Part shown: positions 11,545 through 21,354 of the stretch, in pieces | How positions within the stretch are numbered: the stretch's first letter is position 1 | How the letters are laid out: every line of letters begins with the position of its first letter | NCBI GenBank assembly: GCA_964017045.1 | Contig: OZ024794.1 | Span: 19,941,117 to 20,005,116 of the forward strand | Reading direction: 5' to 3' | Origin: Omphiscola glabra | Lineage: Eukaryota > Mollusca > Gastropoda > Lymnaeidae | Length of the DNA stretch: 64,000 nucleotides | Made by a program: the position numbers and the translations under genes | The notes under the pieces: generated by a model | Database searches by the model: none | The model's input: the letters and a program-made list of their open reading frames with translations, nothing else | Told to the model about the DNA's origin: nothing

Positions 11545-11735
11545 GGGGGGGAGAAAGTTAACAAGGGATAAAAGAGAGGCTATAATGTGGGGAGGGGTGT
11601 GTGAAAGTTAATAAGGGATAAAGGGAGGCTATAATGAGGGGAGGGGTGTGTGAAAGTTAATAAGGAATAAAGGGAGGCTATAATGGGGGGCGGGAAAGTT
11701 AACAAGGGATAAACGAGAGGCTATAACGGGGTTGG
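11545..11735. repeat. About 50-bp minisatellite, 4 units
   Basis: gaaagttaa(c/t)aagggataaa + gaggctataatg + a G-rich stretch repeats four times with length variation. The array starts in a 13-base G run. Confidence 0.75.
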
Positions 11736-11830
11736 GGTGGGGTGAGAGAGAGAGAGTGTGAGCGTCAGTGTGAAGACTTGACTTCTTGAATTAAAACATA
11801 ATGCTACGAGATTAGCCAGACGAACAGATC

Positions 11831-11888
11831 TTCATTCTTTCCAAACTATCAACTTTCTCTTCATTCTTTCCAAACTATCAACTTTCTC
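11831..11888. repeat. 29-bp perfect tandem duplication
   Basis: cttcattctttccaaactat plus caactttct is present twice head to tail, apparently identical, so the duplication is recent. Confidence 0.85.
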
Positions 11889-12503
11889 TTGTGAGATCTC
11901 CAGCGTTAGGATGGTCAACATCTGAATTTTTAATTTGTACTTTTGTTAACATCGCCATACCCTGGCGGATTTAGCGGAAAATGGCAGTGGCCGTGTTTAA
12001 AATAAGATATATAAGAATACGTCCATTCAACATAAATAAGCTTGAATGACGTGACCATGTGTCAGCCCTATCCCACCCCTCCCCTAATGGCCCAAAGAGA
12101 CTGCCAAAGGCCACCAGATTTTCAAAAGCATTCCTTGTCATGTCATCAGTGTCGCCATCAGTGATGAGCGTCACACCAATTTTAACCGAGTTCAAAGGGG
12201 CAAGCACTGATGCTTTCGAATATTCCGTCGTCCCCACTTTCAGTTGCTGATGTCTTTGTCAAAAAGGGGGGGGGGGGGAAGAGACATGTGATTACACGGC
12301 TCAGCTGTTGTCTTTGATTAGTTGTTCTTTTTTTGCATCAAGAATTACCTAGGCAGATATTATTGTTACGTCTGAAATTTCCGAAAGAATGCATGATGGG
12401 ATAGATCTTAGAGAGGGTTATGGTTCCAGACGTGTTTCACACATTACTTATCTTTAGAAATAATAGTTCTTTTTCCGAATAGCGTTTAACCTCTCCGTGC
12501 GCC
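11889..12503. other. Unique DNA
   Basis: The overlapping short frames at 11971-12250 on both strands are unrecognised. No gene called. Confidence 0.4.
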
Positions 12504-12832
12504 AATGACATGTCTGTGACAAACTGTATATTAATGACATGTTTGTGACAAACTGTATATTAATGACATGTTTGTGACAATCTGTATATTAATGACATGT
12601 TTGTGACAATCTGTATATTAATGAAATGATTGTGAAAAACTGTATATTAATGACATGATTGTGACAAACTGTATATTAACGACATGATTGTGAAAAATTG
12701 TTTATTAATGACATGATTGTGACAAACTGTTTATTAATGACATGTTTGTGACAAACTGTATATTAATGACATGATTGTGACAAACTGTATGTTAATGACA
12801 TGATTGTGACAAATTGTTTATTAATGACATTT
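12504..12832. repeat. 29-bp minisatellite, about 11 units
   Basis: The unit aatgacatg(t/a)ttgtgacaaa + ctgtatatt repeats at an exact 29-base period (starts at 12504, 12533, 12562 and so on). Confidence 0.9.
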
Positions 12833-12859
12833 TATTTTCAGTCATCATTACATTTAAAT

Positions 12860-13110
12860 GTATTTACCCTCTTTATAAAGATGTATACTTCCATTACTTT
12901 TAGATGTATTCTTTCATTATATTTAGTCGTTCTTCCATTAGAATTAGTTATATTCTTCCATTACATTTAGTTGTATTTCCGCATTACATATAGATATTCT
13001 TCCATTATATGTAGAAGTATTCTCTCATTATATTTAGATGTATTCTTCTATTACAATAAGCTGTATCCTTCCATTACATTTAGTTGTATTCATCCGTGCG
13101 ATATAATTGT
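12860..13110. repeat. About 28-bp degenerate minisatellite
   Basis: The motif ttccattacatttag(t/a)tgta recurs about nine times with variable spacing, directly after the 29-bp array. Confidence 0.7.
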
Positions 13111-13339
13111 ATTCCTCCATTTGATTCTCAGATCACTTTGCTTATTTGCAATGGTCTTGAGACATAATACATTTTATGAGAAATGCATTATGCTTGCTAA
13201 TTAATGATATATCGCGCCCTCTATCGTAAATACTACCACGTCATACTTCGCGGTACCCTGGCGCTCTTAACAACCATTGAATCTTACCCAAAAAAAAAAA
13301 ATCAGATATAAAATCAAAGAGTACGTTCCACTCAATGTG

Positions 13340-13525
13340 AGCTACACTCTGATACTTTGTGCCGAGGTGTTACTTCTCTCCCACTCTTGGTCCAATCACA
13401 GGAGCAGCCGTAACCGCACTCCCTTTCCCAGTAGAACCAATACATTACGTCATCCGACGCCGACAGAGGTTATTTCTGGTGGTTACGTTCATTTCACTTC
13501 CGGTGCATAGTAGCAGCCGGCCAAA
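13340..13525 (+). promoter_or_regulatory. Candidate CpG-rich promoter with CRE-, ETS- and YY1-like sites
   Basis: In otherwise AT-rich DNA this stretch is CpG-rich and holds ttacgtcatc (CREB/ATF-like, about 13445), acttccggt (ETS/GABP-like, 13496-13504) and ccaaaatggccgc (YY1-like) over the first ATG. This is the arrangement seen at many animal housekeeping promoters, where the YY1 site covers the start codon. No TATA box is obvious. The promoter role is inferred from motifs alone. Confidence 0.4.
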
Positions 13526-13669
13526 ATGGCCGCACCGGAAACTGATCAGGAAACGAGTCATCGGTATCTCCCGGAGGACGCCAGCGTCCGTCAAGACGGA
13601 GTAGTTGCAATGTCTTACCCGCTAGCGAATCGGATATCATTTAGCTGTCACAAAATGATAAGAGAGTAG
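13526..13669 (+). CDS. Candidate first coding exon, 47 codons to the next stop
   Basis: The ATG at 13526 has a favourable context (ccaaaATGG) and opens a 47-codon frame beginning MAAPETDQETSHRYLPEDAS and ending ...SCHKMIRE before TAG. The composition is protein-like, without repeats, and it sits just below ETS- and YY1-like sites. If real, it is probably a 5' exon that splices before the stop; a possible weak donor is GTAGTT right after codon 25 (GGA). I do not recognise the protein and no downstream exon is identified. It could also be a chance frame in a CpG island. Confidence 0.3.
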   Translation: MAAPETDQETSHRYLPEDASVRQDGVVAMSYPLANRISFSCHKMIRE

Positions 13670-13799
13670 AGGGGGGAAAACGGGTTTCCGTCCGAACGTT
13701 TTCAGTGACAGCGAGAAATTAGAAGAGATGTAGGTGTGTTTCCGCTTTCTAGTTCAAATCTAGTAGAAGATGCATTTATAATCTCTTACATATATTTTG

Positions 13800-14190
13800 C
13801 TTGTGGTGCGACTGCTTCCATTTCCGGAAAGCGCGCTAAATATAATTCCCCCAAAAAGACGCTAAATGATTTTTTTTAATAACGCAATTGAGTTTGGTGA
13901 GTAATATTTTCTTTTCGGAAAAGGAAATCGCCGCAATTCATACATAGTGTAATAAATATTCGGATTAAAAGTGGTTGGGACATCAGAATATTAATAAAGT
14001 TCATGGGCGTGAGATAAGAAGTGTGCAGTGACGTATTATGGGAAAAAGGGGGGGGGGGAAGGGGAGTAGCGAAAATTGGGATTCTTAAATGTGCGCTACT
14101 TGAATTCATGTTTTGTCAAGTAACTTTCGTAGATGTTAAGTTCATGCATTGCTTTCAAGCATTGACATTAATCCAACTGTAAGTTACAAT
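13800..14190 (+). repeat. Dispersed repeat family S, copy 1
   Basis: Blocks gcgctaaatataa, gaatattaat(a)aagttca, gcg(c)tacttgaat(t/g)cat, ttttgtcaag(t/c)aacttt and gtagatg...aagttca(t/c)gcattg recur in order at 58425-58745. The total is about 350-390 bp, with poly-G interruptions in both. The class is unknown: no terminal repeats or coding region seen. Confidence 0.65.
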
Positions 14191-14397
14191 CTGAATGCAT
14201 AAAAAATTTAACTTTAAGATCGTGCTGAAGATGCAGTTACCATAGACAGTGTCATTGAGCTTAATCATGAATCCTGTTAAAATCATTATATTTTCTCCAC
14301 AGTCTTAGTTTTATTTTATCAACGATCAGATGTTTATTACGTTGATTTCAGCGTAAAGGGAACTTGAGGATGAAAGCGATACTGCAAGTTATCAGAA

Positions 14398-14487
14398 GAG
14401 GATGGGAGATGGGATATGAGAGATGGGAGGTGGGAGATGGGAGATCGTAGGTGGGAGATGGGAGATGTGAGGTTGGAGGTGGGAGAT
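14398..14487. repeat. Purine-rich simple repeat (gggagat)n
   Basis: gggagatg, ggaggtg and gagatggga repeat over about 90 bases, giving a strongly G/A-biased strand. Confidence 0.8.
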
Positions 14488-14706
14488 GATGGTAGATGCA
14501 GCTAATAACGCATCGGATGAAAATGGAATTCAACGACCTAGAAACTCAACGAATTCTTGTTCGGATCACTTAATTATGACTAAATGTTCACGGACCTAAT
14601 ACATTATGCATAGCGTATTCATTCTGTAACTGCAAGCTTAATAATGTCTTATGCACCTTGTAACAATTATTGTCCACAACATTAATTATCTGTCGTGTAA
14701 CATTTC

Positions 14707-15300
14707 TTCCATTCATCTAAGCCCAGTCTTATAGCCTGTGTATTGACCTAGTATTTTTTTCACCAGACGTCTTACCTCTCCCAATACTTTAAAAACAAAA
14801 TCATTCATATCAACGTTTGTTTTTGTTTGTACCTTTCTGTGTGGCAAAACTTTCGGGAGGCTCAGTGACCTATTTTCCGTAATCTTATCGAGCTGAAACT
14901 TGGCATATGGACTCGTTGCCGATGACAGCATATTCTTTCAAATTTTCAGCCCCACCCTAAAACCCCCACCCACCCCTCCCTACCAAAAAAAAAATCAGTT
15001 TTCCTGTTTTTCAAGGTGACAGAATTGATAATGATTTGTTGAATGGCTGCGTGTTTTGGTGTGGAGATTATTTGTACAGCTTTTGTTACATGCTTTGTAT
15101 TTGTGACATATTTCGGTATGCAGTAAAAACACAATGTATTTTTCAGGTAAAAATGAAGGAAATATGAACGTGTTTTGCCAGAAGTTGACCCATTTACATA
15201 ACTTCTACTTAATTAATGATAAAGCACGTACTATTACATAAATAATGACAAAAATGCATATAAAGATTTATTTAAAAAATGTGTTTTTAGACGTTGTTTA
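14707..15300 (+). repeat. Dispersed repeat family R, copy 1
   Basis: Starts near cttatagcctgtgtattgac and contains gacctattttccg, gagctgaaacttggc, gactcgttgccgatgacag, ttttcctgtttttcaa, gatttgttgaatgg and acatgctttgtatttgt, ending near gcatataaagattta. The same ordered blocks occur at 15340-16440, and partly at 61230-61410. Unknown class, non-coding. Confidence 0.75.
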
Positions 15301-15339
15301 ATATAATCTCATTTTTTTTAAATTCTCGTTTGTACGTAT

Positions 15340-16125
15340 TTTCTCTGTCATTTTGGTTGCAAAATCATCGGAAGGCTATTTGACCTACTTTCCGTCATCC
15401 TATTGAGCTAAAACATGTCATATAAACTCGTTGCCTATGACAAAATATTTTTCAAAGTTTCACCCACACACCTCCCCTGTCCCCCAAAAATCACTTTTGT
15501 GCGTGTGTTATTTCATTTCCTAAACTTCGATCACTTTTCCTGAATTCTATCAAACTAAACTAGGCACATAGACTCCTAGCCGATGACAACCCATCAGATC
15601 AAATGATCAGCACATAGACTCCTAGCCGATGACAACCCATCAGATCAAATGATCAGCACTTAGACTCATAGCCGATGACAACCCATCAGATCAAATGATC
15701 AGCACTTAGACTCATAGCCGATGACAACCCATCAGATCAAATGATCAGCACACAGACTCATAGCCGATGACAACCCATCAGATCAAATGATCAGCACACA
15801 GACTCATAGCCGATGACAACCCATGAGATCAAATGATCAGCACATAGACTCATAGCCGATGACAACCCATGAGATCAAATGATCAGCACACATACTCATA
15901 GCCGATGACAACCCATCAGATCAAATGATCAGCACACAGACTCATAGCCGATGACAACCAATCAGATCAAATGATCAGCACATAGACTCATAGCCGATGA
16001 CAACCCATCAGATCAAATGATCAGCACACAGACTCATAGCCGATGACAACCCATTAGATCAAATTATCAGCCTTGCCCCTAAACCCCCAACATCCGTTTT
16101 TCCTGTTTTTCAATGGCGAAGTGTT

Positions 16126-16156
<31 letters not shown>

Positions 16157-16440
16157 GGAGGAGATATTAATGATTTGTTCAATGGTTGCATGTTTTGGCG
16201 GGGAGATTAATTTTTAAGCTGATGCTACATGCTTTGTATTTGTAAGGTGTTTAGGTTGAAATAGATCTTTAGTCTCTTTAGGTTTTACACTAAGTTTCAT
16301 AAAAACAATTCCTATATTAAAACAATCACATAAATGATAGATCACGTATTATTAAATAAACACAAACAAAAATGCATAAAAAGGACTTATAAGAAAAATG
16401 CTGTTATTAGAGGCTGTTTAATTTCTTTATTTCGATACTA
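15340..16440 (+). repeat. Dispersed repeat family R, copy 2, expanded by a VNTR
   Basis: gacctactttccgtcatcct, gagctaaaacatg and actcgttgcctatgac match copy 1, then a second related piece carries the 46-bp VNTR at 15565-16070. The right part (ttcctgtttttcaatgg, gatttgttcaatgg, acatgctttgtatttgt) resumes the order of copy 1. The VNTR therefore sits inside the family R sequence. Confidence 0.7.
15565..16070. repeat. 46-bp VNTR, 11 units
   Basis: The unit cacatagactcatagccgat + gacaacccatcagatcaaat + gatcag repeats exactly 11 times (506 bp), with only scattered point changes. It is homologous to the single segment tggcatatggactcgttgcc + gatgacag of family R copy 1. TGATCA sits at every unit junction. 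Confidence 0.93.
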
Positions 16441-16689
16441 ACGTCACCAATTAATTGTGTAGCGCTCTACCATTTCCCACCCAGCACTTGATTGGGAAAA
16501 GCTTGTTCACGTTGTTTTTTTTTTCCCTCCCCAAAATGCTATCGGGTGATGCAATTTCTAGAATTATCTGGATGGTTTTAAATTCCTACCTATCAATACG
16601 CCTGAAGTACGCCAGGTGAAATCAATTTTCTAGATTTCCTTGACACGAAACATACGAGATGTAGTACACTTATAGTCGTCTTACACACT

Positions 16690-16771
16690 TTTACTCTTTG
16701 TGCGTGTATGTGTGTGTGTGCATGTGTATGTATGTGTGTGTGTGTGCGCGCGTTCGCGTGTGTGTGTGTGA
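16690..16771. repeat. (TG)n microsatellite, imperfect
   Basis: About 80 bases of TG repeats with ca, at and cg interruptions. Confidence 0.9.
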
Positions 16772-16971
16772 ATAGAATAAGAATGGACGCAAGTCCCTGA
16801 CAAAAAAAAAAATTATTATTTCGTTATATTAAAAAAAATAGTGTAGAAATACAGTGATTCTAATTTTGGCAGTTGTGATCCAACATTTACGAAATCAATG
16901 GTCGCGGTTCTTTGATATTTGAGAGTATGGACCATCTATTTAAAAAAAATAATTAAATATTAGCTTAGAAA

Positions 16972-17065
16972 AGCGATCGGCAAACCGCGGCTCTTCATCG
17001 ACGATACTGCGGCTCGCCAGCTGCTGATTTTAGTCACTTTTGACTAATGAGTTTGCCGACCACTG
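16972..17065 (-). mobile_element. OC1-like hAT element, internally deleted
   Basis: Ends gatcggcaaaccgcggctc on the left and aatgagtttgccgaccactg on the right, matching the termini of the element at 20827-21015. Only about 94 bp remain. No clean target duplication was found. Confidence 0.7.
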
Positions 17066-17249
17066 GATTAAAACTTCCAATTCACGTTCTTTTGTGAATA
17101 AGCAGTGGACTATTTTCTATTTTTTTTGTTAATTCGTTGTGATTCATTTGATTCCATTTAGGAAAGTGTACAGTCAAAGTATTACTTTTAGAGACTTTTA
17201 AAGTATTCAATACAGCATTACATACATTTAAAAAAAAAAAAAACATGAG

Positions 17250-17318
17250 TCCAGTTGTGGGATAGTATTGAGGGCCGCATGAAACGTTGAAGCGGGCCGC
17301 AGTTTGCCCCACCCTTGG
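17250..17318. mobile_element. hAT-like terminus fragment
   Basis: gggccgcatgaaacg ... gcgggccgcagtttgcccca + ccctt resembles hAT ends of the GGCCGCAGTTTGCCCACCCCTG type. The partner end was not identified. Confidence 0.4.
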
Positions 17319-17647
17319 TCAAACGGCTGGTGAAACCATAAAGTCTGGCGCCCAATGGGACGTGCTCAGTCATGCCAAGCAGATACCATCCCAAAATTCC
17401 TGACATTAGTGGTTGAATATCAAGCAGACGATAAGTTCATGTTGCAGACTGTCTGGGGAGCGACTAGATCACGAACACAAAACATCTACAAATATCATAT
17501 ATTTAGTACATCACGGATTGTACCGTGTTGTAAGCCTCACACGAGTGGGGTGTGGTGAAATGTTCCCGGGGACGTTATTTGGCTATTCACTAGTACAAGA
17601 TAACCTGTTATGTAAATTGTCCCTTAATTGTACTGAATATTGTAGAC

Positions 17648-18152
17648 AAGTGATTCCCAAAGTTTACGAAAACTTGCTAGGGGGTCCATGTCAGCGAGAA
17701 AAAAAAAATTTGGGGCCCATGAAATGAAAATGGTGGTCAACTATAGTGGATCTCATGTAAGCAGGTCGTGTCTTCTATTTTGGCATTCCATGAATGGAAT
17801 AATCCACATACACAGATAGTCTCTATTTACTTACATAATATTACCTTATAATATAAAGACGTATATCTTCCTACATAAATTATAAAAGTACCTATGAAGT
17901 AAAACTTTTAAAAACATAAATGTTAATGAAACGTGATGAAGAATCATAATAAAATTTAAGTTATTGGGTATATTTTCTGATATATGAATATAAATTTTAT
18001 TCTTTCAAAGTCAGTAGCACTATACCGGCTGTCAAAATTACATTTGAAGTTAATGAATTGGAAAAAAATCTATATCGGGTAAGCAGTTTTCTACCCAAAA
18101 CCAAAAAACTTTGCAAGTGGTCTACGGGACAAAAAAAGTTTGGGGACCTCTG
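17648..18152. mobile_element. 505-bp non-autonomous hAT element with perfect TSD
   Basis: The left end aagtgattcccaaagttta and right end aaaaaagtttggggacctctg are imperfect inverted repeats of the CAGTGNTTCCCAAACTTT type. A perfect 8-bp duplication TTGTAGAC flanks the element (17640-17647 and 18153-18160). The interior is AT-rich with no intact ORF. This is a distinct family from the SPIN-like copies. Confidence 0.87.
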
Positions 18153-18505
18153 TTGTAGACAGATCTTGGGATAGGTTTGTGCTAGTTTAAAAAAAAATAT
18201 TTCCACATTCGCATCAAAGGTGCCCAGTCTGGTTTGCTGTAGGATTCTTTCTCAAAGAGCAGTATTTCATTTAAAATGATTGTCAAAACGTGAAATTTTA
18301 ACAGATAAGAAAATGGCCCCCTAATAAATATATATATTATAAGCAATTTATAATTCTGCTTCCTATTTATATGTGGGCGTTGCTCTTGGTTAGCTCCTAT
18401 GACAGATATATATGACATTTTTTTCTTCCGTAACTCAAAATAATTTTGTAACGGACGTACTCTCAATTTCGTACTTACCTCAGATAATTTTTTGTGTGAC
18501 TTTAA

Positions 18506-19313
18506 TGTGACGATGGTGTAGACTTCACAGGACGAAATCACGTGACCTGGGGTTTTAAGCAGGCACCCTGGAAAACGCAAATGAAACGTCATGGGTTGGC
18601 ACCAGTAGCGTCACATGGGTTGGCGATACAGGTTGGCACCAGCAGCATCGCAATGGTTGGCGATACAGGTTGGCACCAGCAGCGTCGCATGGGTTGGCGA
18701 TACAGGTTGGCATCAGTACCGTCGCATGGGTTGGCGATACAGGTTGGCACCAGTACCGTCGCATGGGTTGGCGATACAGGTTGCCACCAGTACTGTTGCA
18801 TGGGCTGGCGATACAGGTTGGCATCAGTACCGTCGCATGGGTTGGCGATACAGGTTGCCACCAGTACGTCGCATGGGTTGGCGATACAGGTTGGCATCAG
18901 TACCGTCGCATGGGTTGGCGATACAGGTTGCCACCAGTACTGTTGCATGGGCTGGCGATACAGGTTGGCATCAGTACCGTCGCATAGGTTGGCGATACAG
19001 GTTGCCACCAGTACGTCGCATGGGTTGGCGATACAGGTTGGCATCAGTACCGTCGCATGGGTTGGCGATACAGGTTGGCACCAGTACCGTTGCATGGGTT
19101 GGCGATACAGGTTGGCACCAGTACCGTCGCATGGGTTGAATTTTCATTGGGTTAATTTTATTCGCTTACGGAACTCGTTTTTCTTCGTTCTTGGCTTGGC
19201 GGGTCCCATCCATCGGGGGTCCTGGTTTATACTTGTCTAGGCTTTGGAAATGATTGAACTCCAGACAACAATCTTTTAGGATTGACTTAGTTTAGACCGT
19301 TCGGCCACCCAGC
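18506..19313 (-). mobile_element. tRNA-headed SINE, copy 3, with an internal VNTR
   Basis: Read on the minus strand, the head tgggtggccgaacggtctaa (19290-19310) is followed by body blocks shared with copies 1 and 2 (ttcaatcatttccaaagcc, ggacccccgatggatgggac), then a 37-bp tandem array, and finally gatttcgtcctgtgaagtct and accatcgtcac at about 18506-18540. The SINE has thus grown from about 350 to about 800 bp by tandem amplification of one internal segment. Confidence 0.8.
18590..19138. repeat. 37-bp VNTR inside the SINE, about 15 units
   Basis: The unit gggttggcgatacaggttgg + ca(c/t)cagtaccgtcgcat has a 37-base period and about 15 copies. Some units lack one base or have ttgcc for ttggc. 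It derives from the SINE segment ttggcaccagtggcgtcgca. Because 37 is not divisible by three yet the unit has no stops, three plus frames and two minus frames stay open; the resulting 100-230-codon frames are not genes. Confidence 0.93.
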
Positions 19314-20433
19314 ACACTACCTATACAAATAGAATGCATAACTGTCACATCGAAAATGCAATAGATACTGTAGAGTACCCTGACAAACAAAAAATGTCCT
19401 TAATTCCTCTGTTAATGAATCTCTTTTCTCCATAGTTTCGTATTAAAATAAGTTTCAGAGGGACAAACAGATGTTGTCATCGCCCATGGAATCATTCATT
19501 ACCTGATAATGTTATAAAAAGAATTCCATTTCTGTTTGTTTTATTTTGAGCTGCTGGGTCGACGCTAGGATTACAAATATAAGGCAGTCGGGAAGAACCG
19601 AATGTCCGAACTCGGCCTAAAATGGTCTGCTGTCCTATGATAATTTGGTGCTACTTAATAAATGTGAATGCTGGTAGACGTGAAACAAACTAAGTAATGT
19701 AACACATTTTAGAGTCGAGGCAATGAGTATAGAAGTTTCATTCTCTCTCTCTCTCGCTATTTATATATATATATATACATACTTATCATTGATGCAATAT
19801 TTGAAGCGGGTGGCCTCAATAGTTATAGTTATAACTGTGTAAAGAAACAACCTTGAGCGGGTTTTAGATAGTTACATTTTTAAACTAAAAAACCAGGGGG
19901 ATAGATTGGGGGGTGGGGGTCAATAGTTAAAGCTTTGTAACCGAAAACCCAGAGGAACGGTTTACTCAGTAAATTAACACCAACTGCTTTCACTTTCTAT
20001 AGTTATACCCCTGAAAATGAGCACCCCAGAGACTGACCAGGCATTTTACCCAAAAGCACTACGAAAGACAACGCAATTGGATAAAATATGTAACGAATTC
20101 AAAAGCTGAAAGCTGCTCATGTTAAAGCATATTGCTCAATTGAAAAAAACAACATTCAATGTGATTAAATATAACGATAAAAACATAATTTTGTCTCGTG
20201 ATTATTGGAGTTGTAATACACTTTAATAAAGTGCACAATCAAGCAATGTCAAGAGCCTATTAGTTGATGTCGTAATTTCTGGTGAAACAAATACACCAGT
20301 GCACAGAGGTAGACGTATGTCCTTGACAATGCTCCTTAGTAATGCGCGTATTTGTTAAAATATCGTTTAAAATAATTGTTGTCCATTACGCAAATGAGAT
20401 AAAACTTTACGAGGTTATAATTTATCGTTTGTT
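19314..20433. other. Unique AT-rich DNA with small microsatellites
   Basis: A (TC)n then (TA)n tract lies at about 19741-19777. Nothing else recognised. Confidence 0.45.
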
Positions 20434-20672
20434 AGCACAAAATGGCATGCTTGTTAGCACATAGTTTTAGGTTTGCTAGTACATAATTTTAGGTTTGTTA
20501 GCACAGAATTTTAGGTTTGTTAGCACAGAATTTTAGGTTTGTTAGCACAGAATGACAGGCTTGTTAGCACAGAATGACAGACGTGTTAGCACAGAATGAC
20601 AGACTTGTTAGCACAGAATGACAGGCTTGTTAGCACAGAATGACAGGCTTGTTAGCACAGAATGACATGCTT
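20434..20672. repeat. 22-bp minisatellite, about 11 units
   Basis: The unit ttgttagcacagaatgacag + gc repeats at 22 bases. The first units read atttta in place of atgaca. Confidence 0.88.
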
Positions 20673-20826
20673 TTAACCCGCCTGCACTTTTAAATGGTGT
20701 TATGTTATTTTTAGAATTCTTCTGAAGCCTTATTCACATGTTCATTGTTTCGCCTATTTCGTTTCCCTATTTTTCGATTAGCGACTGGTGAATTTAATCA
20801 TTATAATTCGGGTAATATGGTTAGGC

Positions 20827-21015
20827 CAGTGGTAGGCAAATCGCGGCTCGCGAGCCTCATGTGGCTCTTTAGAGACCTGAATGCGGCTGATCGTTTTTGA
20901 CTCCAAAAAACATAGTTTTGGGAAGGTTCTTGAAGAGAAATTTGGCTCTCAAAATTTTTTAATCGTCCTGCTGCTGATTTTTGGCTCTTTTGGCTAATGA
21001 GTTTGCCGACCACTG
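20827..21015 (+). mobile_element. OC1-like non-autonomous hAT element
   Basis: Begins cagtggtaggcaaatcgcgg and ends tgagtttgccgaccactg, with internal cgagcctcatgtggctcttt and ttttggctcttttggctaat. The flanks ggttaggc / cgttatgc match at 6 of 8 positions, consistent with a worn hAT target duplication. The ends match my memory of OposCharlie1 (OC1). It lies 21 bp from SPIN-like copy 3. Confidence 0.75.
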
Positions 21016-21036
21016 CGTTATGCTAATAGGTTAAAG

Positions 21037-21204
21037 CAGCGGTTCTAAACCTATGGGTCGAACGACCCTTACAAAGGGTCGCCTAAGACCATCGGAAACA
21101 CATATTTATGATGTAGCAACAATAATAATTTTTTGGTTTGGGGTCACCACAACATGATGAACTGCATGAAAGGGTCGCAGCATTAGGAAGGTTGAGAACC
21201 ACTG
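21037..21204 (+). mobile_element. SPIN-like non-autonomous hAT element, copy 3
   Basis: Begins cagcggttctaaacctatgg and ends aggaaggttgagaaccactg. The internal blocks gggtcgcctaagaccatcgg and gtcaccacaacatgatgaac are the signature of the SPIN family. The flanking 8-mers ggttaaag and gcttaaag differ at one position. Confidence 0.9.
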
Positions 21205-21354
21205 GCTTAAAGGGATAGAGGTCAGCGTCTGTAAACACGTGACACAAAATCATTTTCTAGATTTGGTTCCAACGTGTTTAAATTGAGACCGGTTTTCAGA
21301 CATTTCGTTGGAGTTGGAGTGGTGAGTCTTTGAGTCTTTGAACATATGGTTAAC

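Noticed and set aside
15565..16070. CRISPR array
   Set aside because: Units are contiguous and similar along their full length, with no unique spacers; the DNA is eukaryotic. The same applies to the other arrays here.
18542..19240. 232-codon plus ORF and its overlapping frames
   Set aside because: Produced by a stop-free 37-bp repeat embedded in a SINE; the ends of the frame are SINE sequence.
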